NCBI RefSeq assembly: GCF_008692605.1
Contig: NZ_LFCT01000021.1
Location: forward strand, 1 to 64,000
Direction: 5' to 3'
DNA: 64,000 nt
DNA from: Sphingobium estronivorans
Lineage (GTDB): Bacteria; Pseudomonadota; Alphaproteobacteria; Sphingomonadales; Sphingomonadaceae
The notes beneath the pieces are model-generated. The model was not told the DNA's origin, made no database searches, and saw nothing but the letters and a program-made list of their open reading frames with translations. Position 1 is the stretch's first letter. Each line of letters starts with the position of its first letter. The position numbers and the translations under genes were made by a program. Shown piece after piece: positions 16,361 to 25,145 of the stretch.

Positions 16361-16399
16361 TACCAAGGCGCGAGGAGTTTGACTCATCGGACCTTGGTA
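16361..16399. repeat. Nested inverted repeat between convergent genes
   Basis: TACCAAGG at 16361-16368 pairs with CCTTGGTA at 16392-16399. Inside lies GAGTTTGACTC, itself a 4-base-pair stem with a 3-base loop. It falls between the convergent PRC-barrel and TonB receptor genes, 62 bases before the receptor stop. It may aid termination or be a binding site; no T-run is attached. Confidence 0.4.
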
Positions 16400-16461
16400 A
16401 AGCCCGCGCGGCGCCTGAGCGAAACCCACTTGTGATCGGTCGAAGACCGAGCGCGATGGTA

Positions 16462-19425
16462 TCAGAGGCCGAACTTGACGCCGGCATATAAATAACGGCC
16501 CACGAAGCTGACGGGATAGCTGTCGCTCACCGCAGCGACCGATGCCTTCTGATCGAACAGATTGTTCGCGCCAAGGTAAAGGCGAAAACGATGCTCGACA
16601 TCATAGGCAAGGTACAGGTCATGCTGCCACTTTTCCTTGTACCAGACATAGTGGGCGTCCGAAATATCGGGATTGGCCGCCAGTTCCTCGCTCGTGTAGC
16701 GCCGGGTCCTGCTGAACCAGCTCATGCCGTAATTGACCGTCAGCGCTTTATATTTCCACGTAAGATCGCCGGTGGCGTTCCATTTTGGGAAATACGCCTC
16801 CAGCCGGTCGACATCGACATTCGCGCCCGGCGTGGGGATGAACTCCAGCCGATCAAGATAGCCACCCACCAACGAGAGGCGGAACTGCCCAATCCGCGCC
16901 GTGTCGAGGCTGTAGTTGAGCCTGATGTCGGCACCGGCCGTGCGGAAATGGGCGACATTCTGCGGCTTGACGAAATAGCTGGAGATATAGCCGGTGCCGT
17001 TGGCGCGGCTGATATTCTCGCAATAGACATTGTCGAGCGTGGGCTGATCCACGCAGAGCGCGGCGATATCCTGCGCGTCAGGCGTATTGATCGCATTTTT
17101 GAGTTTGATGTCGTACCAGTCGAAGGACGCGAGCAATCCGGGGATGAAGCTGGGCCTGAACACCATGCCCGCGGTCCAGGTGCGCGCGCTTTCCTGCTGA
17201 AGATCTGGATTGCCGCCCGAAGTGCCCGGCAGGGTGATCGTTGCGACCGGATCATTTTGCGGGTTGAAGCTGGCGATCTGCGCCGGCGTCAGACCGGCGG
17301 CCTGCAAGGCATCCCGACAATTGGCGGCGCGATATGGCGTGCCTTCACCGACAAACACAGGATCGCACGGATCGGCGATAAAGGAGAAAGCACCATTCCG
17401 CGGCGCGTAAAGCTCCGTGATATTGGGCGCGCGGACGGCCGCCGACCAAGTGCCGCGAAATGTCAGGTCGCGGATGGGCGCATAGCTGCCGTCCACCTTC
17501 CAGCTCATGGCCTTGCCGACGGTGGAATAGTCCGACAGGCGCAGCGCGGCGCCGAAGCTCAGATTATGGGCCAAGGGCATTTGTTTGAGCACCGGAAAGG
17601 ACAATTCGCCGAATATTTCCTTCACGGCGAAGCTGCCCTGCTCGGGCAATCGGAGGGAAAAGTCGGCAATGGCGCCCTGCTGCAACAGCTCGTCAGGCAA
17701 AAAGCTGCTCTTTTCCTTCCGATATTCGGCGCCCATGGCAAAGCCGACAGAGCCGCCCGGCAGTTCGAGAAACTGGCCGAAGTCGCCGGAAATCGAAGCG
17801 GAAAGGACATGCTGCTGCAACTTGGCGCGGTTCACCATGTTCGCGTCGATCCAATCGACCGCGGCCTGGCTGCGCACGCCGCTGCCCAGAATATTGAGCG
17901 GCACGCAGCCGCTGGTCGGGCCGGGGGTGAAGGTGGATGCCGGCGCGTCGTAATTATGGGGATCGATATTCCCATCGGGGAACAGGGTGGATCGGCAGAC
18001 GGCCGCATCGGTCGCCGGGTCCCGGACCGCATCGAGCGCGGCGAAATAGCGATCGGCGATACGAAAATTCGTCAATTCGATCTGCGACCGGGTCTGACCG
18101 AACACATAGGATAATTCATAGCGTGCGGAGTTGGAAATCCGGCCTTGAAATCCACCCACGAAGCGCATGGTTTCCCGGTCGTCGCTTTCCCCGCGTATGC
18201 CGAGATCGAAATTGTCCCGGGACACGAGCGCGCCCTGCACCGTCGCATCGATACCGAATCGATCCTGAAGATAGGGATTTTCCGGCGTCAGATAGGTGAA
18301 GAAGTCGAAGGACGGCTGATTCAGGGTGAATGTCTTGTTCCGGACATATTTCGCTTCGAAAAAGAAGGAGACGTCATCGCTGAAATCATAATGCGACAGC
18401 AGATTGACATTATGGACCCGATTATAGGCCTGAAGATCGCCTTGATAGCCCGCCAACGGCGTGCTGTCGCCGCCCTGCGTCAGTCCACCCGATGACGGCA
18501 GCAGGGTACCACGGTCATAGAACTTGCCCGAGCCGGTAAATACCGGATCGCAAATGCCGATAGCGTCGTTCCCGCAATCGGCGACGTTCAGGACGACCGC
18601 GCCGTCGGGCGAACTGTCGGCATAGCGCAGATCAGGGATGGGAATCCGGTCGGGCACTTCGGGATCGTCTGGAAAATCCGCCGGATTGCGGACGATGCCA
18701 TAGGTTTTGAGCGGATTGCCGGTGCGTTGGCGGTCGAAACTGCTGACCCGGTCCTGTTCGCGAAATTCGTAGGACAAGGCGATATTTCCGCGTCCGCCGC
18801 CAAAATTCATGCCATAAGTGAGCGAACCGTAGCGCTGGCCGGCATCCCCCCGGCTGGAAATGCCGATCTGGCCGCTGGCCTTGAAACCGTCGAAATTGCG
18901 CTTCAGCCGGAAATTGACCACGCCCGACACGCCGTCGGCGCCGTAGATGGCGGAAGCGCCGCCGGTCAGCACATCGACGCCTTCGATCAAATCGATAGGG
19001 ATCGTGTTGATGTCGACGGCGGCCGTCCCGGACACGCCCGCCACATGGCGGCGCCCGTCGACCAGCACCAGCGTCCGGTTCTCCCCCAGCCCGCGCAGGT
19101 CCAGCAGGGCAACGCCGACCGCGCCGAAGTCGCCTTCGGAACCTGCCGTCCTGTAGCCGCCAAGGGAGTTCAGCAAAGCCGGATTTTGCGCGAGCGTATC
19201 CATGATCTGGACATTGCCGGACCGCTCCAGTTGCTCGGCGGTGACACTGACCAGCGGATTGGCGAAATCATAATCGCTGCGTTGGATATGGGTGCCGGTT
19301 ACGACGACATGGCCGCCTTCGTCCAGAAGAGTCGTTTCCTGAGCAACGGAAGGCGCAGCGATGGAGGAGGAAATGGCACCGATCACAAGGAACCGTCCCA
19401 TGAAGCCGGACCTGCGATCCGTCAT
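16462..19425 (-). CDS. TonB-dependent receptor
   Basis: Outer-membrane receptor of 987 residues, on the long side for the family. The signal peptide ends near residue 28 (APSVAQ). A TonB-box-like HVVVTGTHI follows, then a plug with the signatures TLVLVDGRRHV, AVDINTIPIDLIEGVDVL, GGASAIYGADGVSGVVNF, and a barrel with a TBDR C-terminus. Plugs of this type are common in sphingomonad and xanthomonad receptors for plant-derived or aromatic substrates. The start codon overlaps the LysR stop as ATGA, so LysR is upstream in the same transcript. The ligand is unknown. Confidence 0.92.
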   Translation of the reverse strand: MTDRRSGFMGRFLVIGAISSSIAAPSVAQETTLLDEGGHVVVTGTHIQRSDYDFANPLVSVTAEQLERSGNVQIMDTLAQNPALLNSLGGYRTAGSEGDFGAVGVALLDLRGLGENRTLVLVDGRRHVAGVSGTAAVDINTIPIDLIEGVDVLTGGASAIYGADGVSGVVNFRLKRNFDGFKASGQIGISSRGDAGQRYGSLTYGMNFGGGRGNIALSYEFREQDRVSSFDRQRTGNPLKTYGIVRNPADFPDDPEVPDRIPIPDLRYADSSPDGAVVLNVADCGNDAIGICDPVFTGSGKFYDRGTLLPSSGGLTQGGDSTPLAGYQGDLQAYNRVHNVNLLSHYDFSDDVSFFFEAKYVRNKTFTLNQPSFDFFTYLTPENPYLQDRFGIDATVQGALVSRDNFDLGIRGESDDRETMRFVGGFQGRISNSARYELSYVFGQTRSQIELTNFRIADRYFAALDAVRDPATDAAVCRSTLFPDGNIDPHNYDAPASTFTPGPTSGCVPLNILGSGVRSQAAVDWIDANMVNRAKLQQHVLSASISGDFGQFLELPGGSVGFAMGAEYRKEKSSFLPDELLQQGAIADFSLRLPEQGSFAVKEIFGELSFPVLKQMPLAHNLSFGAALRLSDYSTVGKAMSWKVDGSYAPIRDLTFRGTWSAAVRAPNITELYAPRNGAFSFIADPCDPVFVGEGTPYRAANCRDALQAAGLTPAQIASFNPQNDPVATITLPGTSGGNPDLQQESARTWTAGMVFRPSFIPGLLASFDWYDIKLKNAINTPDAQDIAALCVDQPTLDNVYCENISRANGTGYISSYFVKPQNVAHFRTAGADIRLNYSLDTARIGQFRLSLVGGYLDRLEFIPTPGANVDVDRLEAYFPKWNATGDLTWKYKALTVNYGMSWFSRTRRYTSEELAANPDISDAHYVWYKEKWQHDLYLAYDVEHRFRLYLGANNLFDQKASVAAVSDSYPVSFVGRYLYAGVKFGL

Positions 19426-20264
19426 GGCGCCGCCGCGGCATGAAGCCCGGCGCGGACACGATCCATCACGCCGGCGTCCGCCTTGGTCGAATGCACCATA
19501 TAGGCCGAATAGGAAAATTCGGGACTGCCCGGCACGAGCGCCAGCCGCCCCTCCTCCAGATAAGGGCGAATAAACCCCTTTCGGAAATAGCCGCTTCCAC
19601 CCGTCTCCAGTATGTAATCGAGCGCCAGCGGACCATAGCTGATCGATACGACTGCATTGGGCTGGTCAGGAAACGCCGCCTGATAGCTGGCGGCGAACTC
19701 CTCGCCCCAGTCGATCCGCACATGATCCTCCGGCGCCAACGGCCCATTGGCCGGTGTGGTGCGGACGAGCACCAGTTTTTCCTCGAACAGCAGTTCGGCG
19801 ATCACGCCGGGCCGGCTGGGCGCGGCATAAAGCACCGCGACGTCGAGCGTCCCATCCTGCACCTGCTCCATCAGGCGGTCGGACGTCTCTATATGGGTGC
19901 TCACAGCGATTTCGGCGCATTCGCGCCGCATCCACAACAGCCAATGGCGCAGCAAGGGGCTCCACAGGCTGAGTTCAGCCCCGACCGTGACCACGGTTTC
20001 CCGGCCGGGCGGAAGGGCAACCGCCCGCTGCGCGCGCGCCCATACCTGTACAAGCGTCGTGGCGAACCGCAGGAACTGCTCCCCGGCCGGCGTCAATTTC
20101 GCGCCCGCCTTGTTGCGGATGAACACCGGCCGGTCGAGTTGCTCCTCCAGCACGCGGATGCGGGCGCTGACGGCGGTCTGGGTGAGATGGAGATTATTGG
20201 CGGCGCCCACGAAACTCCCCGTCTTCACCACCTCCAGAAAGGTGCGGGCGACGCCAATATCCAT
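19422..20264 (-). CDS. LysR family transcriptional regulator
   Basis: DNA-binding regulator of 280 residues. The winged helix-turn-helix is at the N-terminus (MDIGVARTFLEVVKTGSF, NLHLTQTAVSARIRVLEEQ), followed by a substrate-binding domain from about residue 90. The stop codon overlaps the receptor start (ATGA, 19422-19425). LysR regulators are normally divergent from their targets, so being the first gene of a two-gene operon with a TonB receptor is unusual and suggests feedback control of uptake. The C-terminal domain ends somewhat early (about 300 is usual). Confidence 0.9.
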   Translation of the reverse strand: MDIGVARTFLEVVKTGSFVGAANNLHLTQTAVSARIRVLEEQLDRPVFIRNKAGAKLTPAGEQFLRFATTLVQVWARAQRAVALPPGRETVVTVGAELSLWSPLLRHWLLWMRRECAEIAVSTHIETSDRLMEQVQDGTLDVAVLYAAPSRPGVIAELLFEEKLVLVRTTPANGPLAPEDHVRIDWGEEFAASYQAAFPDQPNAVVSISYGPLALDYILETGGSGYFRKGFIRPYLEEGRLALVPGSPEFSYSAYMVHSTKADAGVMDRVRAGLHAAAAP

Positions 20265-20367
20265 TCATGCAAATCCTTGCGCTCAATGCACGATGAAATG
20301 CATTTTCTTCATATTTTTAGCAAGGGCGGGAGAGCGCCACAAGAGGCACGGCGCGGCCCTCGCGCCG

Positions 20368-21792
20368 TCATTCCTTCGCCGATGCGACCGTCCATCCACC
20401 GCCCAGCGCCAGGAAAAGCGCGATCTGATCCTCATTCGTCGCTGCCCGGCTTTCGGCCAGCGCCTGATCCGCGGCGACGAGATCGCGTTCGGCCTCCAAT
20501 GCCGGAAACTCGGCGATCTTGCCGCCCCGGCGCAACTGCATCGTGCGCTGCGCGACCCGCTCGGCGTCCGTCCGCGCCTGTTCCAGGATCCGCTGCTGAT
20601 CCATCCCGGCCGCATAGCCGTTGAGCGCCATTTCCACTTCGCGCAACGCCTTGACCACCACGCCGTCGAACGCGGCGAGATCGGCGCTGCCCTGCGCCTG
20701 CGCAGCCGCGATCCGGGCGCGCGCCGCATGCCGGTTGAGCGTCCAGCCGATCAGCGGACCGAAGCCGAAGCGGTTGGTCAGTGGCGAAAGGAAATCCGCC
20801 GCCGCGCCCGTCGACCCGGCGGAAGCACCCAGGCGGATGTCGGGATAGAGCGCCGCCGTCTCGACCCCAATGCGCGCCGTCGATCCCGCCAGCCGGCGCT
20901 CCGCCATGCGGATGTCAGGCCTGCGCTTCAGCAGCGCGCGGCCGTCGCCGACCGGGAGAATTTGCGTGAGCGCCAGCGGATGGCGGCACTTGAGAAGTCC
21001 GTCATCCGCCCTATCCGGCGTCTGTCCCTGCAAGGCGGCGATGCGGAAGGCGGCGTTGCGCTGGCGGGCCGCCAGCCGGGGCAGGCGCGCCTTGCTGCTT
21101 TCAAGAGCGGCCTGACGTCGATCCCGCTCATAGGCCGCGGCGCGGCCGTAGCGGATCAGCACGTCCGTCAACCGCAATCCCTTCTCCTGCAACGCGATCG
21201 ACCGGCTGAGCACATCGATCTGGAACCCGCTGTTGCAGGCGTCGGCATAAGCGCGCGCAGTCTCCGCCGCCACATTGACGCGCACCAGATCGCGAGCCGC
21301 GACGGCCGCCTCGGTGTCCGCGCCCGCCGCCTCGATCCCGCGCCGCAGACCACCGAACAGGTCGAGATCGTAGCTGACGGCGATGCCGGCATTATAGATT
21401 GGGCGGGTCGGGGGCTGCACATGCTGCAACTCGGCCTCGGCGGATCGTTGGGCATAGCTGGTTTCCGCGCTCAGGCTGCCCTGAACCTCCCGGCTTGCGC
21501 CGCGCGCGTCGAGCAAGGCGAGGCTGCGCTGAAGATTGGCCTCGGCAACGCGCAGATCCGTATTCGCCGCCAGCGCCTTTTCGATCAGGCCGTCCAGCAG
21601 GGGGTCGTCATAAAGTTTCCACCAATGATCGGGCAGCGGATCGGCCTTTGCGACCGTCCCGCCCGAGAGGAAATTCCCTTGCGCGCCCGGCGCGTTGACG
21701 GATGCGGTTTCCGGCAGCCGATAATCCGGCCCGACGGTCGCGCAGCCCGTCAACAGGCTCAGCAGGGAGAGGAAGAGAGGCCGCCTCACCAT
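20368..21792 (-). CDS. NodT-type outer membrane efflux lipoprotein
   Basis: RND/MFP-type outer-membrane channel (TolC family, OEP repeats) of 474 residues. The lipobox LTGC places the lipidated Cys at residue 18, followed by VGPDYRLP, the usual start of this family. Two OEP repeats follow, with alanine-rich coiled segments. Its start overlaps the periplasmic adaptor stop by 7 bases. It is the last gene of a four-gene operon and would carry the exported compound across the outer membrane. A short GC-rich hairpin (20348-20368) lies at its stop. Confidence 0.9.
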   Translation of the reverse strand: MVRRPLFLSLLSLLTGCATVGPDYRLPETASVNAPGAQGNFLSGGTVAKADPLPDHWWKLYDDPLLDGLIEKALAANTDLRVAEANLQRSLALLDARGASREVQGSLSAETSYAQRSAEAELQHVQPPTRPIYNAGIAVSYDLDLFGGLRRGIEAAGADTEAAVAARDLVRVNVAAETARAYADACNSGFQIDVLSRSIALQEKGLRLTDVLIRYGRAAAYERDRRQAALESSKARLPRLAARQRNAAFRIAALQGQTPDRADDGLLKCRHPLALTQILPVGDGRALLKRRPDIRMAERRLAGSTARIGVETAALYPDIRLGASAGSTGAAADFLSPLTNRFGFGPLIGWTLNRHAARARIAAAQAQGSADLAAFDGVVVKALREVEMALNGYAAGMDQQRILEQARTDAERVAQRTMQLRRGGKIAEFPALEAERDLVAADQALAESRAATNEDQIALFLALGGGWTVASAKE

Positions 21793-22685
21793 GGCAGGCT
21801 CCTGTGCACGCTGCGGCCGTCCTTGCGGGGATGGACGATGACGGTCGCCGTCTGGCCGGGGATCATGCGGACCTGCGGCGGGATTTTGTCGATGGTGATC
21901 CGCACGGGAATGCGCTGCGCCAGCCGGACCCAGGTGAAGGAGGGATTCACATTGGCAAGTTGGCCGTCCGCCCCGGCGCGCTCGCGATCCTCGACGCCGC
22001 CGGCGATGCTTTGCACATGGCCCTGTATCTCGTCGGCGACCCCCATCAGATAGATGCTGGCCGGATCGCCGACGCGGATGGCGGGCAGCTTGGTTTCCTC
22101 GAAATAGCCCTCCACCCGCATGGACTTGCCGTAGACCAGAGCCAGCGCCGGTTTGCCCGCCGTGAGATACACGCCCGGTTGCAATGACATATTGGCGACC
22201 GTGCCGTCCACCGGCGCGCGAACGAAGGTTCGGTCCAGGTTGAAGCGGGCCAGGTTGCGCGCGGCGACCGCCTGACCGATGCTGGCCCGCAACTGGTCGA
22301 CCCGCGCCCTTCCCTGCTCGACCGCTTCCGTCGCGATCGCTTCGGCCATGGCCCGGTTGCGGCGATCCTCACGCAGGGCCTGATCCAGCGCGGCCTGCTG
22401 GCTGGCGAGGTTCGCCACCGCCTGGTCCAGCGCAAGCTGGTAGCGCGGACGGTCGATGACGAGGAGAATATCGCCTTTCCTGACCGGCTGGTTGTCGCTG
22501 ACGCGCACGTCCGTCACCAGACCGCTCACATCCGCCGCCACCGGCACCAGATCGGCGCGCACCTTGCCGTCGCGGGTGACGGGTTCGACCTGATAACGCA
22601 GCCAGAGCGCATAGATCCCGCCAAGAATGACGAGGATGACGAACAGCGTCATGGCCGAACGGAGCAGATTTTGGCGATGCAGCAT
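21786..22685 (-). CDS. HlyD/AaeA-like membrane fusion protein
   Basis: Periplasmic adaptor of 299 residues with one N-terminal membrane helix (LFVILVILGGIYALWL). It has a biotinyl-lipoyl-like half-motif (ADVSGLVTDVRVSDNQPVRKGD is the start of the lipoyl domain), a coiled-coil hairpin and the second lipoyl half (VRAPVDGTVANM). The ATG at 22685 follows the DUF1656 stop by one base. Together with the FUSC permease it matches the AaeA/AaeB p-hydroxybenzoate efflux arrangement. Confidence 0.9.
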   Translation of the reverse strand: MLHRQNLLRSAMTLFVILVILGGIYALWLRYQVEPVTRDGKVRADLVPVAADVSGLVTDVRVSDNQPVRKGDILLVIDRPRYQLALDQAVANLASQQAALDQALREDRRNRAMAEAIATEAVEQGRARVDQLRASIGQAVAARNLARFNLDRTFVRAPVDGTVANMSLQPGVYLTAGKPALALVYGKSMRVEGYFEETKLPAIRVGDPASIYLMGVADEIQGHVQSIAGGVEDRERAGADGQLANVNPSFTWVRLAQRIPVRITIDKIPPQVRMIPGQTATVIVHPRKDGRSVHRSLPW

Positions 22686-22686
22686 A

Positions 22687-22911
22687 TCAGGAAGCAAACC
22701 ATCGATAGAGGAAGGCGTCGGCAAGGGCGCCCAGCCCCCACCAGAACAGGACGAACAACGCCAGTTCCAGCAGGCTGGGGTGCCAGAGCAACCGGTGGAG
22801 CGGAAGGCGATGCAGCGGCGCGCGCAGCAGATAGACGAGGATGACCGCCAGCACGGCCCAGGCCAGCGCGGCGGGCATGTAAATGCCCAGCAGGTGGATT
22901 TCCTCGATCAT
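22687..22911 (-). CDS. DUF1656 (AaeX-like) small membrane protein
   Basis: Membrane protein of 74 residues with two hydrophobic segments (AALAWAVLAVILVYLL and LLELALFVLFWWGLGAL). Small proteins of this family sit between the permease and adaptor genes in AaeXAB-type efflux systems. Its ATG overlaps the permease stop (22908-22911) as ATGA and its stop is one base before the adaptor ATG, so translation is coupled on both sides. Confidence 0.88.
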   Translation of the reverse strand: MIEEIHLLGIYMPAALAWAVLAVILVYLLRAPLHRLPLHRLLWHPSLLELALFVLFWWGLGALADAFLYRWFAS

Positions 22912-24989
22912 GCCGTGACCTCCAGACCGGGCGGGCCTGCGGTCGGGAACAGGTTGCAGCGCATGCCGACCAGCGCCCGCAGCGCCGCGCGCCGGAACTC
23001 GTCCATCGGCAGGCCAAGCAGGGCGTGCAGCGCCCGGTCGATGGCCGCAAGCAGAAGCGGCGGCGGCGCCTCCGCCCGGCCGTGGCGGCAGCAGGCGGCG
23101 TAGAAACGCGTGAGACCGGCGAGCACTTGGCCGAGGCTGTGGCGGACATCGTGCGGCACATGGGACAGCGCCCGGCGGAGCGGAATGATGTTACGGCCGA
23201 TACGCAGGTCGGCAAGTCCGTCGGCGGCATGCAGATCGTCGCCCGGCGCGACGATGGCCATCCGCGCCGCGATCTGTCCCAGCCGATCCACCGCCATGGC
23301 GGTCCAGCGCTGCGGCATGAAAGGCCGGCGGATGTCGGCCAGCTGCGCCATGTCCGCCCAGTTGGCCCGCAAGATCCGGCGCGCGGTCCACGCCATATTG
23401 GCCGACCGGAACATCTTGGTGATGGCAAGGGTCGTCACGATCCCGCCGATCTGCGCCAGGCCGGTATTGACGAACAGCGCGAAATCGGCCTGGAACCGGG
23501 CCAGGAAACCCATGGCGACGATGAAGCAGGAAAACATCGGCAGCGCCTGGGGCGACCGCTTCGGGTCGGCCTGAACATAGCCCATCCATAACAGCGCCGG
23601 AGCCAGCGTGACGATCAGCATTTCGTACCCGTCGACGCGCGGCAGGATGACGAAGAGATAAAGGGCGGCGAGCGGAAAGGTCTTGAGCGTCGCCAGCAGA
23701 TAGCGGCCGATCACCGGCGCGGGATCGTCCTGAGTGGCGAAGGAACAGGTGATCAGCGCAGCAAAGGCCGCCGTTGCCGAACCGTTCGGCCAAGCGAGCA
23801 GGATCCAGACGGCGCAATAGATGACGATCGCCATGGCGGTCGCCAAGCCCGCCAGTGCCGCCACGCCATGATCCCGCGCCAGCGCGAAGGATGCGGCCTG
23901 CATGGCGGGGATGCCGGGCCGTCCGGGCTTGCCGATCCTGTCGGTGAGGCGTCGGCTCGCGGCCAGGGCGGATAGAAACTCCGCCATGCGGATGCAGGCG
24001 CTCGCCGTCAGCAGCGCGGTCCAGCTTCGATCCGCTTCCGCCTTCGCCGCCATGATCCGGCTTTGCCGGATCAGCGGTGTGGCCTGTCCGGGCCGGCTGT
24101 CCTCATCCACCAGCCAGGCGGAGATGGCGTCCAGCAATCGGCTCAGTTCAGGCGAAAGCGCATGATCCGCGCGCAGCAGATCGAGCCGGTTCGCCGCCGC
24201 GGACGCCAGCGGCAGGACCGTGGCCAGTTGGTGCTGAAGGGCCGTCACCCGGCGCCTGGTCGCGGGCGCCCAACGCTGGTCGAAGGGCAGATGAAACGCG
24301 ATCATGCCCAGTTCGGTCACGTCAGCGGCCAGCATCCGGCGATGGTCATGCTCCAGCTTGGTATGCCGGCTGGACAGCGCCTCCGCCGCCCAGCGTCGCG
24401 CATGGCCGATAAAGGATTGCGCCCGTGCGCGGATGACCGGGGTGGCGCTCCACGGCTGCAACAGCGCGTGGACCGTCGTAACGCACAATATGGCGACCGT
24501 CATCTCCTCCACGCGCGCGATGGTGGTGTCGAAGATATTGGCGGGATCGTCCAGATAGGGAAAGCTGATCACCGCCGAACTGAAGGCAGCCATCTGGAAC
24601 AGAAAGGCGCGCGGCGTCCGGTCGAGGACGGCGAGGTAGATGCAGAAGCCGGTCCAGGCGGCGAGGCACAGAACCAAAAATTCAGGCGAATTCTGCAAAT
24701 TAGGCACGAGCAATATCGTGACCGCCGCGCCAGTGGCAATTCCCGCCAGACGATACAGGACCTTGGGGCGGAAGGCGCCTGCCATGGGCTGTGCCGTCAC
24801 GTAAACGGTCAGCAGCGCCCACCAGGGCCGAGGCAAGCTGGCGGAAAATGCGATGGCAAGCGTGATGGCGGCGGCAAGCAGGCTGCTGAAGGAAAAGAGT
24901 AATTTCTGTGGATCGAGGTGGAGGGTGGGAAGTTGCAAGCGTTTCTTCCCGCCTTCAGGCGTAACCGTCATCTCAGCGAACCGTGACAC
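22908..24989 (-). CDS. FUSC/AaeB-like aromatic acid exporter permease
   Basis: Inner-membrane permease of about 693 residues with two sets of transmembrane helices. The first set is near residues 30-170 and the second near 380-530, each followed by a cytoplasmic helical region, as in AaeB. It probably exports aromatic carboxylic acids. No good ATG start is present: GTG at 24989 has AGGA 7 bases upstream and was chosen; GTG at 25004 and ATG at 24971 are alternatives. First gene of the FUSC-DUF1656-HlyD-NodT operon. In a catabolic region it may relieve stress from aromatic acid intermediates. Confidence 0.88.
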   Translation of the reverse strand: MSRFAEMTVTPEGGKKRLQLPTLHLDPQKLLFSFSSLLAAAITLAIAFSASLPRPWWALLTVYVTAQPMAGAFRPKVLYRLAGIATGAAVTILLVPNLQNSPEFLVLCLAAWTGFCIYLAVLDRTPRAFLFQMAAFSSAVISFPYLDDPANIFDTTIARVEEMTVAILCVTTVHALLQPWSATPVIRARAQSFIGHARRWAAEALSSRHTKLEHDHRRMLAADVTELGMIAFHLPFDQRWAPATRRRVTALQHQLATVLPLASAAANRLDLLRADHALSPELSRLLDAISAWLVDEDSRPGQATPLIRQSRIMAAKAEADRSWTALLTASACIRMAEFLSALAASRRLTDRIGKPGRPGIPAMQAASFALARDHGVAALAGLATAMAIVIYCAVWILLAWPNGSATAAFAALITCSFATQDDPAPVIGRYLLATLKTFPLAALYLFVILPRVDGYEMLIVTLAPALLWMGYVQADPKRSPQALPMFSCFIVAMGFLARFQADFALFVNTGLAQIGGIVTTLAITKMFRSANMAWTARRILRANWADMAQLADIRRPFMPQRWTAMAVDRLGQIAARMAIVAPGDDLHAADGLADLRIGRNIIPLRRALSHVPHDVRHSLGQVLAGLTRFYAACCRHGRAEAPPPLLLAAIDRALHALLGLPMDEFRRAALRALVGMRCNLFPTAGPPGLEVTA

Positions 24990-25111
24990 AATGGATCCTG
25001 TCACGATCGCGGGTGATCGTGCTCATGCTCCTTTTCGTACGCGCCCTAAAGAAGTCGGGTTACGATCCATAGATCAAAATATTGTTGATTTACCGCAATA
25101 ATTTTGCATGA

Positions 25112-25136
25112 TGCGGGGACGCCCAACGCCCCCGCA
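25112..25136 (-). terminator. Hairpin after the carboxyltransferase gene
   Basis: A 10-base stem with one G-T pair (25112-25121 with 25127-25136, 5-base loop) lies 10 bases after the carboxyltransferase stop and before the efflux operon. There is no T-run on the minus strand, so termination is uncertain. Confidence 0.4.
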
Positions 25137-25145
25137 AGTTAACAA

